Below, piece after piece: positions 45,674-57,514 of a DNA stretch of 64,000 bases. The stretch comes from Hygrocybe punicea. Its lineage: Eukaryota > Basidiomycota > Agaricomycetes > Agaricales > Hygrophoraceae. Where the stretch lies: NCBI GenBank assembly GCA_963556145.1, contig OY744467.1:1860001-1924000 (forward strand), written 5' to 3'. The first letter of the stretch is position 1; each line of letters opens with the position of its first letter. The notes beneath the pieces are model-generated. The model did no database searches. It saw only the letters and a list, made by a program, of their open reading frames with translations, and had not been told where the DNA came from. The position numbers and the translations under genes are program-made.

Positions 45674-47473
45674 ATGCGCCAAGCCACGCTCATCAGCGGT
45701 AAAAACAGCTCCAAGTCGGTAAACCAGGACCCTGTGAACACCAGATCGTCCACTGCCCCCGGTACCCAAAAAAAGAAAGATAACAGACAAGAAGACACCA
45801 AAGATGAAGACATTGATTCCCCAGAAGCAGCTAAAGAATACCTTAATGCTAAGTTCCACTCCCTAGAACACAAAGAAAATGATGCCACCATATTATCAGC
45901 GATATTATTTCATCTGGCTACAGGAAATGACCTCACTGGAAATCGCAAAGCAATAGACACTATCAGATCAATCGCCTTCATCCTACTGGACCTCGATCTT
46001 GAACTCAAAGCAGCAGCACTCTCCAAACAGCTTACGGACAAGCTCAAAATTGACCAACACCAGCTCGATCCTCTCACGAAGGACTTCGACCCGATCGTCG
46101 ACGCGATCATAGACAGGGTCACCAAGAAAGTCGAAACCAACTTGGAAGCCACCAAGACCCAACTCCAACAACTTGCCGACAACCTACAGAACTCAACAAA
46201 CGCAATAGAAGCTACCACGACCATGTACAAAGATGTCCTCATCAATCAAGTAAGACCCCCCCCTCACCATAACACTAAGAACCCATCTATTAGCTCAAGA
46301 GAGGCCCTGCAAGCCCAACAAATACTCCTCGACATTAAACCCCCCCATCACGAGGACTTGGAAAAACTCAGCCACGCAGGCATCCTAAATAAAGCCAACC
46401 AAATCATCAGTACGAACGGCGCCCCGGAAGGCCAAAAATTCCATGGCGCAACCAAACTATGCAATGGAGGAGTACTTTTGGAAGCAAATTCAGATTTACT
46501 CGTGAAATGGTTACTAACCGATGCCCAACGTACGAGATTTACAGACGACTTCGGCTATGGCGCAGAGATCAAACCACGGTCATATGCAATTATCGCATAC
46601 TTCATCCCCCTTACATTCGACCCTGAAAACGTAAAACATCTAAGGGAGGTCGAAGAGACAAACGATCTACTGACAAATACCATCACCAAAGCAAACTGGA
46701 TCAAACCAAAAGAAAAACGCGCGGCAAACCAGACCTGCGGCCACGCCATTTTCACTACCTCCTCACCCGATGTCGCTAACTCCATTATCTCCAAAGGTTT
46801 CTACATATGCCACAAACGAATCAAAGCCAACAAGTGTAAAAGGGAACCCCTTTGTTGCCTGCGCTGCCAATGCTGGAATCACGTAGCCTCATTGTGCCCA
46901 GCCCCGAACGACATATGCGGCACATGTGGCAACAACCACCGAACGGCCAATTGCACCGACAACAACAACAAATTACATTGTACACCCTGCGGAAAGGATG
47001 GCCACGCCAGCTGGGACTGCTCCTGCCCCACCTTCGTCCAAAAATGTAAGGATCTAGACACTAACAATATAGAAAACCGAATGCCCTACTACCCCACGGA
47101 CGAATCCTGGACTCACGCATTCACACCCACCGAACCCCCGGCGAACCCTACACCCAACTCACACGGACATAGACCACTAAGCAACGAAGACCGTCACTAC
47201 ATTCCTAATATGCACGCTCACCAAATCCCCCCACCCAGACCCAACTTCACGCGCATAAACCAAAACCAAAACCATCATAGAGCCTCTCGGGACATGCACC
47301 CTCACCTCGCACAAACAACCCTGCCCTTCACTTCAAACGAACGGGCTCCTCCCAATGATCCTATCCCACGCACTCGCATGCCAGAAGGATGGGGTGACCG
47401 CCCCCCATCCCCTCTCTCCACCTTTAACAGAGCATCAACATCCAATTCCAACATACACTTGACCCATGCCTGA
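45674..47473 (+). CDS. LINE ORF1 (RNA-binding Gag-like)
   Basis: About 599 residues from the first ATG; the frame is open further upstream without one. A coiled-coil-like charged N-terminal half is followed by three CCHC-type knuckles: CLRCQCWNHVASLC, CGTCGNNHRTANC and CTPCGKDGHASWDC. The C-terminus is rich in P and N. Expected to coat the LINE RNA. It is intact, in contrast to ORF2. Confidence 0.8.
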   Translation: MRQATLISGKNSSKSVNQDPVNTRSSTAPGTQKKKDNRQEDTKDEDIDSPEAAKEYLNAKFHSLEHKENDATILSAILFHLATGNDLTGNRKAIDTIRSIAFILLDLDLELKAAALSKQLTDKLKIDQHQLDPLTKDFDPIVDAIIDRVTKKVETNLEATKTQLQQLADNLQNSTNAIEATTTMYKDVLINQVRPPPHHNTKNPSISSREALQAQQILLDIKPPHHEDLEKLSHAGILNKANQIISTNGAPEGQKFHGATKLCNGGVLLEANSDLLVKWLLTDAQRTRFTDDFGYGAEIKPRSYAIIAYFIPLTFDPENVKHLREVEETNDLLTNTITKANWIKPKEKRAANQTCGHAIFTTSSPDVANSIISKGFYICHKRIKANKCKREPLCCLRCQCWNHVASLCPAPNDICGTCGNNHRTANCTDNNNKLHCTPCGKDGHASWDCSCPTFVQKCKDLDTNNIENRMPYYPTDESWTHAFTPTEPPANPTPNSHGHRPLSNEDRHYIPNMHAHQIPPPRPNFTRINQNQNHHRASRDMHPHLAQTTLPFTSNERAPPNDPIPRTRMPEGWGDRPPSPLSTFNRASTSNSNIHLTHA

Positions 47474-47641
47474 ACAACCTAACGAATAGCCGTACCGCAT
47501 AAATATATGGCAAATCAACTTACAGCTGTTGTCAGTGAGTATTGGAAACCCCGAAATTCCATGGTGGCTGTACATATCCAATTAGGTAGTCTGCTGAGTT
47601 TCCGAACCCAAACGTTGCAGCTCCAACTAAGCTGTCGCAGA

Positions 47642-48688
47642 ATGCCAAAGCACATTCCCCACGCTCTCAAGAACCGCGTTCCCATCCTGTACCACCAACA
47701 AAACATGTCAATGAAGCAGATCTGCAGGGTCCTTGGCCTCAGGACGTCTACGGCATACCATGCCCTCCAGTACCACCACAAATATGGGGTCAATTCCGAG
47801 CGTCAACGAGTCAGGCATCAGCGCAAACTCACAACATCTGATGTTATTTTCATTATGTCACTCCTTGAATCTTCTCCCATTCTCTTTCTTGACGAAATTC
47901 AAGATCGTTTGCACCAGCAGCGAAAGATCTCTGTATCCATATCGACACTCACACGTACATTGCGTCGAATCGATTATACCCGCAAGAATGTCTCTCGTGA
48001 AGCGATCGAACGAGATCAGATTCGACGAGCAGCCTTTATGAACTACATTGGTCATATCATCATCAATCCCGACATGCTCATGTTCACGGATGAATCCTCT
48101 GTTGATAGGCGGACTGTGGTACGCAGGAAAGGCTGGGCTAAGGCTGGGAATCGCTGTGTACGGCGCCAGTATTTCATTCGCGGTCAGAGATACAGCATGC
48201 TCCCTGTCCTGACACTCGACGGCATCATTGTCTATGACATCGTGGAAGGATCTGTAACCTCAGCGAGGTTTTTGAAGTTTTTGTCGGAATTTGTTGTAAG
48301 TTCCGTCTACTCTGTCTGCCGACTACTAAAAAAGTACTAGATACCACTCACGAACCCTTATCCTGGCCCTCGAAGTGTGCTGGTGCTCAATAACTGTAAT
48401 ACTCACCATGCTGAAGAAGTCCGTGAACTTGTCGAAGATCAAGCGCGTAAGTTTGATATATTGGTACCTACACGTTCAAAACTAACACTGTATATCACAT
48501 TGTGTAAACTCATCTTCCTTCCCCCGTACTCACCCGACTTCAACCCAATCGAGAACACATTCTCGTCAATCAAAGCATTTTTGCGTCGAAACCACTCTGA
48601 ATCTACCATGTATGATATGATTAGGGCATGTAATAGTGTTACTTCGTCAAAGGTGGCAGGTTGGTTTGAGAACAGTGGCTATATCTAG
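47642..48688 (+). pseudogene. Tc1/mariner-like transposase, catalytic residue lost
   Basis: 333 residues from 47642-48295 and 48341-48688 with one intron. The N-terminus has helix-turn-helix segments (MSMKQICRVLGLRTSTAYHAL, cut for length). The catalytic core has FTDESS (first Asp), VLNNCNTHH where the second Asp should be (VLDNC in relatives), and PPYSPDFNPIENTF (third acidic site). The codon at 48389-48391 is AAT, so the second catalytic Asp is Asn. An in-frame insertion (RKFDILVPTRSKLTLYITL) precedes CKLIFLPPYSP and may be an unspliced intron with a lost acceptor. Probably inactive. Confidence 0.75.
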
Positions 48689-48814
48689 ACAGTTTTGTAT
48701 CATTTTTGTTGTACACGTTTTTTTGAATGGATCTCAGTTTTCGAACAATGTTTTTGAAGGCAATGACTATATATTTGAGGGACGGGACGGTTGAACAAAT
48801 TCTACTACTACGAA

Positions 48815-50455
48815 TCAAGCAAAAGGGTCGTCATCATTAGCTTCGGCGGTGGGAAGAGGCGCGAAGTAGCCCTCAAGTACTGCAAACCAGTCTTGACGTC
48901 CTGCGCAGAAATACCAGACATTGTTGTCCTGGATTGCCCTCGCTCCTTTCTTCATGTGTGGACCATAAAACTGTTTCCTTCCTCCATCGTGCCATCGTAT
49001 TTCGTAACTGACAGGATTATTCTCGACGCTTGGAGCCATGTTTGATAGGTCTAATCCTTTGAGGCTGTCATTGGTAGAGCTTGAGCCTTGACCTGGATTG
49101 TGCCGTTTCGTGGGGTGCGGGGTGTTCTGGGATGGAGTGAGTCTGTCATTTCCTACATTCTCTTGTTCTCGCTGGCACTTAGCCATGTAATTCCACCAAT
49201 CTGTGCAGCCTTGTTTGAGCCGCAGCGCATCACCTGGGGCTATACCAACATCCGATGCAGTGAGATCAGCGATTGCAACATCGGAAAGTATATCAGGCCC
49301 GTAACGTTTCAGCTGCATTGGTGCTAGATAGCTTGTAGCACCCTCCACACCTAACCTTTCCTCGGCATAACGAAGGTAACGACGAATATCGGAGGGGCTG
49401 TGAGTTAGCGGTGGAGACGATTGCTGAGCTGGGGTTTGTAGTGGGGTCTGCTGGGCTGAAATGACACCCTCTTGATTAGGCGGTCATATGACTTGAGTGA
49501 TGGAGGATATGATCTGTGCGACAGCCATGAGATCTGAGATTGGTGACGCGGTTTGGGACTCGGGGCCAAGAACAGCTGAGTTGTTGATAATTCGACTGTG
49601 AGGAGGGTCATGGTAAGCCAAATCAAATGCCTGGGTGTGCGGTGGCTCTAAGGCAGTCGCTTTGGCTTCATGCTAGAGCAAAACATGAGACTAGTATATG
49701 ACAACATGAAAGACCCTTATGATCGCCAGTGCCCACTCTCGCATCATGAACGGTGTGAGTCGCAGTTTATAACCGTTTGCACATACGTAAGAAAAGCAAT
49801 TGTCTTGATTGTTGGAATATTTTTGTTCAAGCAAAACCCGAATGCAAGCAAGGTTACGTTCTAGTTCTGAGAGCTCTGCCATAGGCGCTGACGTGTCATC
49901 CTCAAGGTCATTTTCATTGTCGGACACATTCTCTTCCTAGAGGACAATCAGTTGACATAAATACAGAGATTAGGGTACTTACCGTTGTAATGCACCGTTT
50001 TTTTATATCCTCCATGTCAAAAATGATATGGACCTTCTTCCATGCGTTGTTGTGAAGTTTCTGAACCATATCACGGTATTCATTCTCACAATCAATGTCA
50101 AGTGCATCTGATTTCCTGTAATTTCAAAGTAAGTACAAGAATGAAAAGGATAGAAAAAAGATGCAGACGTTTGTCCTGGATAGTGAAACTTGAATGGGAA
50201 CCATTGGGTAGGACTGATTTTGTACTTGGTTTCTCCGTAACGCTTCAGGAGTGCCTTGAGAAAATCGAGATAGTTTGTTGTATGGCAACTAAAATGAAGG
50301 TCTTTTCCTCGAGCCTCTTTCTTACTACCCTTGGGCCCCCGTTTACCCTTGGCAACTACATAGTAGATGAGCTGCAAAGAAAATTCTTGAGGGCTCCGTT
50401 GTGCTGGTGGCAGTTCGTCGTCGTCACCACTTGTGGTAGCTTGGTCTTCTTCCAT
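48815..50455 (-). pseudogene. Passenger gene of the Tc1-like element, unknown function
   Basis: Four exons (50169-50455, 49983-50115, 49715-49936, 48815-49672) give about 499 codons with closed phases and one in-frame TGA at 49484-49486 (an expected Arg codon, given its CpG context). The N-terminus is acidic, then has YYVVAKGKRGPKGSKKEARGK and an FLKALLKRYGETKYKI block. The C-terminal third contains IRRYLRYAEERLGVEGATSY and a Trp-rich end (WYFCAGRQDWFAVLEGY). I know this layout only as a multicopy hypothetical protein of Agaricomycetes. Its steady company with the transposon ends suggests a second transposition or accessory function, but that is inference. Confidence 0.6.
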
Positions 50456-53400
50456 TACGACGTATGAGTGCAAAAAAGACAAGCTTAGTCGGAGCTGCAA
50501 CATTTGGGTTCGGAAACTCGGCAGACTACCTAATTGGATATGTACAGCCACCATGGAATTTTGGGGTTTCCAATACTCATTGACAACAGCTGTAAACAAA
50601 TCAGCCAAAGTGCAGTGGGACCTCATGAATTCAAATATTTTCAATAAATGTGACATCTTACTAATACAAGAACCCTACTTCGACAGATACAACAACACGA
50701 AAGCCACACACGACTGGAGGGTCATATACCCCACATCCCGATTCAACCTTGACTCAGCCATCAGATCAGTCATCTTCATTAACTCTAAACTAGACACGAC
50801 TACATGGGAACAAATCAAACTCCCCAACACCAATGACATTACCGCCATCCGTATCCGAAGCCCACATGCCAACCTCTCCATCTTCAATATATACAATGAC
50901 TGTCTCCACTCTCATAACCTTGCAATGCTAACAGAATTCACCAAGGACAATGAAAACTCTCTACATCGAAACACAAATGACCACATGTTGTGGTGTGACG
51001 ACTTCAACCAACACCACCCCCTATGGGACGAGGAAAGAAACCACCACTTATTTACCCCCAATGCCCTGGACCAAGCACGCTTACTCATAGAGGCTATAAC
51101 CGATCACAACATGACGATGGTGCTGCCCAAAGACCTGCCCACCCTGGAATCCATGGCCACCAAAAACTGGACAAGAACTGATAACGTCTTCTGCTCGGCC
51201 AAAACTTTAGATTCAATACTCATATGCGACACGAAACCCAATGATTGACCCACCGGCACCGATCATATCCCAATACTTACCTCACTACTCTTTCAAACCT
51301 GCACACGCACACACACACCCAAACGCGACTTCGTAATGACTGACTGGGACAAATTCCGTGACACACTAACCACTCGCTTATGACCCTTTCCAGAGCCAAC
51401 CAAGATCCTCTCCAAACAGAAACTAACTCAAACCATCACGAATCTGACAAAATCGATACAAGACACCATCGATGAGATCGTACCCATCTCTAAGCCGACC
51501 CCGCACTCAAAACGATGGTGGAACAAGGACCTCTCGGACCTGAGAAAAAAGAAAAACAGGCTAAGTTTCGAATTGTATAGAAAACGAGCTTTACCTAACG
51601 ACCCCATCCACAAAGAATACCGCTGCACCAGGAACAGCTATGGTGAAGCCATCATGAAAGCCAAAGAAGCCCACTGGACGGCCTTCTTAGAGGAGGCCAA
51701 CGACTACAGCCTATGGACGGTCAACCGCTGTATCTCAAACCCAATCAGCGATTACCCTCGTGGAGATGGAGGCAACACGGTAATACCCACACTCAAATAC
51801 ACAGCCCAGGATGGCACAACAAAACACGCCTCCTCAAACGAAGACAAAAGCAGAGTAATCGCAGCAAGCTTCTTCCCACCTCCCCCACCTACGTCCACTG
51901 TTCCACCAAATCATGAATATCCCACCAGAATAGCCTACACGCCCATCATCACGCGGGACCAAATAACCAGACACGTCAACAAAGTAAAACCCTTCAAGGC
52001 CCCAGGACCCGACGGCATCCCCAACGTGGTACTCAAAGAAATAACCCAATCATTATAGACCATCTATTCTACATCTACAATGCCTTTTTCAACCTCGATA
52101 CATATCACAATAGCTGGAAAGAATCTACAACCTGCGTACTCAGAAAACCCGGCAAGCCCCGCTATGACATTCCCAAGGCCTACCGACCCATCGCCCTCCT
52201 CAATACCTTACCAAAAATACTGACCTCAATCCTGACAGAAATCATCGTACAACTAACCGAAGAACACCAATTACTACCATCGACCCACTTCGGCGGCTGA
52301 CCCGGACGCTCAACCATGGACTCAATGCACCTACTAGTCAACCGCATCAAGCACGCCTGGAGAAACAAAAGGGTAGCAACCATCCTATTCTTAGACATCG
52401 AAGGCGCATTCCCAAACGCGGTCACAGCCCGCCTACTCCATAACCTACGAAAGCGTCGCATCCCGGAACAGATAGTTACCATCGGACACATACTATCGGA
52501 TCGAACCACACAACTAAAGTTCAACGACTACACCTCCGACCCCATCCGTCTCATAAATGGTATCGGACAGGGCGACCCACTGTCTATGATTATTTACCTG
52601 TATTACAATGCTGATCTACTAGACATCCCTGTAGGTCCCCGCGAGCTAGCAGTGGCCTTCGTGGATGATGCCGCGCTTTACGCGGAAGGTCATAGCTTTA
52701 TCCACACACATGCAGCCATCAAGGACATGATGAATAGACCCAGAGGTGCATACGAATGGTCCAGAGACCACAATTTGAAATTTGAAACAAACAAATTTGC
52801 TCTCATTGACTTTTCACAGAAATGGCAGATCGCACGACCGCACCTAACCTTGCAAAACGTAACAATCAAACCCACAAAATCACATCACTTCCTAGGCACT
52901 ATATTCGACCAACAACTATGATGGCACGAACAATGAGACCATACACTATCCAACGCCACCAAATGGATCGCGCTTTTCTGCAGACTATCCAGAACCAAAA
53001 CCGGAGTCAACACCAGACTAATGCAACGACTCTATAATGCAGTGGCCATTCCCAAAATAACCTACGCAGCTGATGTTTGGTACACCCCAGTCCACAAAGT
53101 ACCTGGATACAAGAACAAGCGGGGTTCGGTCAAAGCCATGAAAAGATTAACGAAAGCACAACGCATGGCCGCACTAAAAATAACCGGAGCTCTACGATCC
53201 TCCCCCACCGATCTACTCGACATGCATGCGGGTATCCTGCCGATTAACATCCTACTTCACAGAGCCTGTCACCGGGCAATAGTAAGGATGGCCACCCTAC
53301 CATCATCACACCCACTCTACAAACCAATCCGACAATGCGCTAAACATTTAGTCCTCAGACACAAATCACCATTACACACCCTAACGCACCTATACCGCAT

Positions 53401-54986
53401 AAGCCCAGACGACACCGAAACGATCACACCACCGACCTGCTCACAGTTCCCAGCTCTCCGCACACACGTTGCCCGCTCCAGAGAATGATCCCTGCAAGAA
53501 GAACAGGCCGACCCAGCAGACATCAAAATCTACACCGACGGCTCAGCCTTCGAAGGTGGAGTGGGATCAGCAGCTATCCTATACAGATTGGGCCGCACAC
53601 AGACAAAAATTCTACGCTATCACCTAGGTTCGACCGACAACCATACCAACCTGGAAGCCAAAATGTTAGCCTGCACCCTCACCATACACCTACTCAGCAA
53701 GGAACCCCATCCACTGATGGCAACAATATACATCGACAGTCAATCTATGATCCTCGCGACAGGCCGCCCATACGTAAAGTCAAGCACGGGACAGTACATT
53801 GTCAGGGAGTTCCAGGACATGAGAACCCGCCTAGCTGAGACAAATCCACAGCTAAGAATCACTATTAGATGGATCTCCGCTCATGATGACGTAGTAGGTA
53901 ACGAAGCAGCGGACCAAGAAGCGAAAAGAGCTGCCCAAGGTTCCTCAAGCGCACGCAACCTCCTACCCGTATGGCTACGGGGCACCACCCTTCCGTCGGG
54001 TACCTCTGCAATCAAAACGGCATTCAAAAAGTCCATGGCGACCAAATGGGAGGAGGAGTGGAAAACATCCCCTCACTACGTCCGATTCACTCGCATTGAT
54101 CCCACATTCCCAATACGAAATTTCATCAAGCTGACCCAGTGTCTCAAAAAATCGCAGAGCAGCCTACTGACCCAACTCCGCATAGGTCACATTCCGCTGA
54201 ATTACTATCTCTATAAGATCAACAAAGTACCTTCGCCATCGTGTCCCGACTGCGGACACACCAACGAGAATATTCATCATTTCATCTTTGACTGCCCAGC
54301 ATACGATCACCCAAGACACCTACTATTCGTCAAACTCCGTCACAACGCTCACTCACTCAGATATCTACTCAACACAAAAGATGGCATCTCGGAGTTATTA
54401 ATATACATAGGAAGAACTGGCCATCTCGCCACCACCTTTGGTGACCTATCTCAACCTACACAACACGACTGACCACCCCGAATCAACAGATATGACCAAC
54501 CACGATCATGAACCCCGTGGATACCCACCCACCACAAACAGTACACAAGCACGCCAACCAACTGCCTCCACTTCTCGCCCTCCCACTCACCTGCCCACAA
54601 TAGGCTCCACACTCCTCGAAACAACCATCACATGAGCCCAAGAACCCACGAGAATTCACGCCCCCGCATCTCACATTCATCTTATACTTACATTTCTCTC
54701 TGCGTTAGCCCATCGTGCACACCCGCACACACGGCCGAGCACTTACTAGACGACCACTAGTACCCACAATCAACAGAAAAAGGGCACTCTCATCAGACAG
54801 ACGAGGCAAGTAAAACAATGCTGGGAAGCATTGGGGTTCCGGGGGGGTCACTCGTCGGAATTGCACTTGCTAGTCAGAGACGCAGAAAGGGAAGGTCCCT
54901 TATTTAGATAACTATTCCTATTCGCCCACATGTAAGGTCCTACATAGGGTCCGCCCCAATGGACATAAAATCGGAAAAAAAAAAAA

Positions 54987-54999
54987 ATGACATTGGATG
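54987..54999. repeat. LINE target-site duplication, right
   Basis: ATGACATTGGATG immediately follows the poly-A run, matching 45495-45507. Confidence 0.85.
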
Positions 55000-56340
55000 C
55001 GCATGGATTACGCCTACCCTACCATGTGTTCACCATGAGGCGTACATGAGGCATCCTCATGTCGATGTTCTCGCGATCCAGCTGGAGGCCCGGGTGTCAT
55101 TGAAGAATATAAGAGGTCCGGATGATTCGGATGATTTGTCATCAGATCATGTGACATGCAGAATTGCCAATTCGGGGTCTACACTTGCTGTAACAGGCAA
55201 GTGCGTAGTCTGGCAAGTGCATTGCACGGTCGGGTCGAAGATGAGTATCATCCAGTGTAGGATTGGTGATGAGAGTGTCTTGAGGTAGCGGGGACATAGC
55301 AACAAGGTCGGTATAAAGGAAAACAAAGGAATGTGTGGAGGGAAAACCAACTAGGATGGTGGGATAGTCGAGGTCAGACATGTGAACAGCATAAGCTGTA
55401 CCGGATGATGATGTCTGTGTCGATGACGTATCAAGGAGCAATGTCTTGTCCTGTCTGTGGAACAATGCGGTCCACCTGATGTCGGTATTCGTCCAAGAAA
55501 GGGTATCATTGTAAACGAGTGTGGGAGATATCAAGGTTATAGATGGAAAAGGTTAAATGAATGTGGGTCCAGGTTTCGAGTCATGGCACGAGTGACAAGC
55601 TGTGGGAATAAGATGTCGGGTACTGCAATGAAGCGATGTCATGTGAACAATATGCGATAGGGGTTGGTTCACTGTTTGGGAAGTCGTATGGTCTGTGGTC
55701 GAAGTCCAAAAGAGTATGCTTCGGCAATGGTCGGATTAGAGAGAACAGTGAAATGTCTCGTGATCGGGGATTGTTCAGAGTTCGCATGCAGGTGAGGAAT
55801 GTCGTCGGATCGTCAGGGAGGATAATGGTAGGCACAGGGTATGAATATGGAAACCAAATATCCAGGTATGGCAATTGTCAATTACGTGGTGAGATATTGT
55901 CGAGGTGGAAGTCGGAAGTATCGATGGCAGAAGGGTTTCGGTACCGATGCCAAAGATAGATCATAACAAGGTAAAAACCGATGAGGAAGGTGATGGCGAT
56001 GCTGCCAATGATGATTACGGTAACTAGCTGTGTCGGGAGTACAGCCATTGTAAATTGGTTTGTCGTGGGATGAAGTCAACAATATGTCAGGGCGAGGGAA
56101 AAGACAATAGCAATGATGTCCGTCGGCAAGGAGACTATTTGGGTACAACAAGATCATGTGGGGATGTGTCCATGGTCGGTCTGGATTGTTCTAGAAGAAA
56201 AGAGAACAAGGACAAGAAGAAACAACGATGTCCAAAAGAAGACAAAAGGGAAAAGGGAACAAAAAAAGGAAGGTGTGGCAAAGCGGAATCATCATGGTGG
56301 GTAACGGAGTCAGGATTGGAGTTGCAGAGTTGAAAAATGT
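55000..56340. other. Interior of the 13-kb hAT-like element, no gene recognised
   Basis: Minus-strand frames at 55142-55534, 55581-55874 and 55882-56157 follow one another and could be pieces of one decayed gene rich in T, S, P and L. None shows a domain I recognise, and no hAT dimerisation or BED motif is visible. Confidence 0.35.
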
Positions 56341-57015
56341 AACACCGCGGACAACACGAGGACGATGAGGACAAGGACGAGGACGGTGGATGAGGACGGT
56401 GGATGAGGACGGCCACCACCACCACCACCACCGCCACGGCAACGACGAGGACAGGGATGACAAGGACGACAAGGACGACAAGGCCAACAACCCACGCGCC
56501 ACCAACACCAACAACACCGACGAGGAGGATGATAATGACGGGCGGCAAGACCCTCCGCGGACGACACGGCAACGACGAGGATGAGGATGAGGACGACGAA
56601 GACGAGGACGATGAGGCCAGGGACAAGGACGACAAGGACAGGGATGAGGACGACGGGGACGATGGGGACAAGGACAACGAGGACGAGAACGATGACGGCG
56701 AGGACAAGGACAAGGACAAGGACGACGGCGAGGACGACAGCAACGGGACGAGGATAGTCAAGGCCGTGGCCACCACCATCCTGTCCCCCCCTCCCACTGT
56801 CCCCGCCCCCTCTCCCCCTCTCCCCCTCTCCCCCTCTCCCACTCCCACTCCCACTCTCCCCCTCCCCCTTCCCCCTCCCTCTCCGCCTCCCCCCTCCATC
56901 TCCTCCCCCTCTCCTCCTCCCCCCCTCTCCTCCTCCCCCCTTCTCCCACTCTCCTCCTCCACTCTCCCCTCCCTCCCCCTTCTCCCACTCTCCTCCCGCT
57001 CCCATCTCTCTCCCC
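56340..57015. repeat. GAC/GAG-rich tract followed by CT-rich tract
   Basis: 56345-56760 is imperfect GGACGA repeats and 56775-57015 is CCCCTCTCC/CTCCT repeats. Long frames here on either strand are low-complexity artefacts. 56482-56570 is the second copy of the 44655-44745 sequence. Confidence 0.9.
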
Positions 57016-57514
57016 CCTTTGACAGTAATTAGATTAATTAATTAAATTAATTAAATTAATTGAATTTTGTCTTATTACATATTAATATGTATGCATCTAA
57101 GTAAATGGCAAAAACAAAATACCTGAGTACTTGGGCACACTTACCTGTGGAAAGGTGTAATTAGCTGCAGCTTAGCTGCCAGCTACAGCTAAGGTTTTGA
57201 GGTAGCTGTAGCTGGTAGCTGGTCATTAGCCTTTAGCTTAGCTGGACCCCAGCTAAGCTAAATTCAGCTAAGCTAACAGCTACTAGCTGACCATTAGCCT
57301 TAGCTGAGGCAACACTAGTATTGTATCCGCACATCCGATGAGAAACTGTAGCAGCAAGCATAGCGTTAACGAGAGCAAAACAGTAAAAGTCGAACTGGCG
57401 GCGAGGAAAATGAGAGAGTTTGGTGGCACGACGGCGAAAGTAGGAAACAGGATGAGCTTCATCGGACGAGGAGGAGTAAGGACTCAAACCAAAAGAAAGT
57501 GAAGGAGAAGGAAG

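Larger units (their letters stand above)
47523..50592. mobile_element. Tc1/mariner-like element with passenger gene, 3.07 kb
   Basis: Inverted repeats of about 112 bases (47523-47634 and 50481-50592) begin CAGCTGTTGTC and differ at only a few positions. TA is duplicated at 47521-47522 and 50593-50594. Joining the flanks restores the LINE reading frame exactly (ATCAACTTA + AACAAATCA). It carries a plus-strand transposase gene and a convergent minus-strand passenger gene. Confidence 0.9.
47467..54472 (+). pseudogene. LINE ORF2: endonuclease - reverse transcriptase - RNase H (broken)
   Basis: Starts around 47467 (MPEQPNE, then a TAG), reads IWQINL up to the TA at 47521, skips the Tc1-like insert, and resumes NKSAKVQWDL at 50594. 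Endonuclease motifs follow (LLIQEPYFD, GTDHIPIL). The RT has KPFKAPGPDGIPN, FLDIEGAFPN, GIGQGDPLS and AFVDDAAL. RNase H has IYTDGSAFEGG and ISAHDDVVGNEAAD, and the end carries CPDCGHTNENIHHFIFDC. It is disabled by TGA at 51246, 51381, 52298, 52919, 52934 and 53486 and by a one-base loss near 52046. The TGA in GG-x-PGRST is a clear arginine replacement. Confidence 0.85.
45508..54986 (+). mobile_element. Tad/I-like LINE retrotransposon (non-LTR)
   Basis: A near full-length LINE, bounded by the 13-base duplication ATGACATTGGATG and ending in A13 (54975-54987). It contains ORF1 with three zinc knuckles and ORF2 with endonuclease, reverse transcriptase, RNase H and a terminal zinc motif. A Tc1/mariner-like element inserted at 47523-50592 splits ORF2 at its very start. 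Without it the LINE is about 6.4 kb. Confidence 0.85.
44299..57317. mobile_element. hAT-like element, 13.0 kb with nested insertions
   Basis: Left end TAGTGTTGCCGCGGCTAAG, right end ...CTGAGGCAACACTA, flanked by the perfect 8-base duplication GTATTGTA (44291-44298 and 57318-57325). Inside each end are arrays of the palindromic word AGCTAAGCT/TAGCTGTAGC (44310-44430; 57155-57310). Removing the nested LINE leaves about 3.5 kb. I recognise no hAT transposase in that remainder, so it is probably non-autonomous. Confidence 0.85.

Noticed and set aside
56135..57032. Long Gly/Arg, Ser/Leu and Asp/Glu-rich frames
   Set aside because: Low-complexity GAC/GAG and CT repeats give open frames in nearly every phase.
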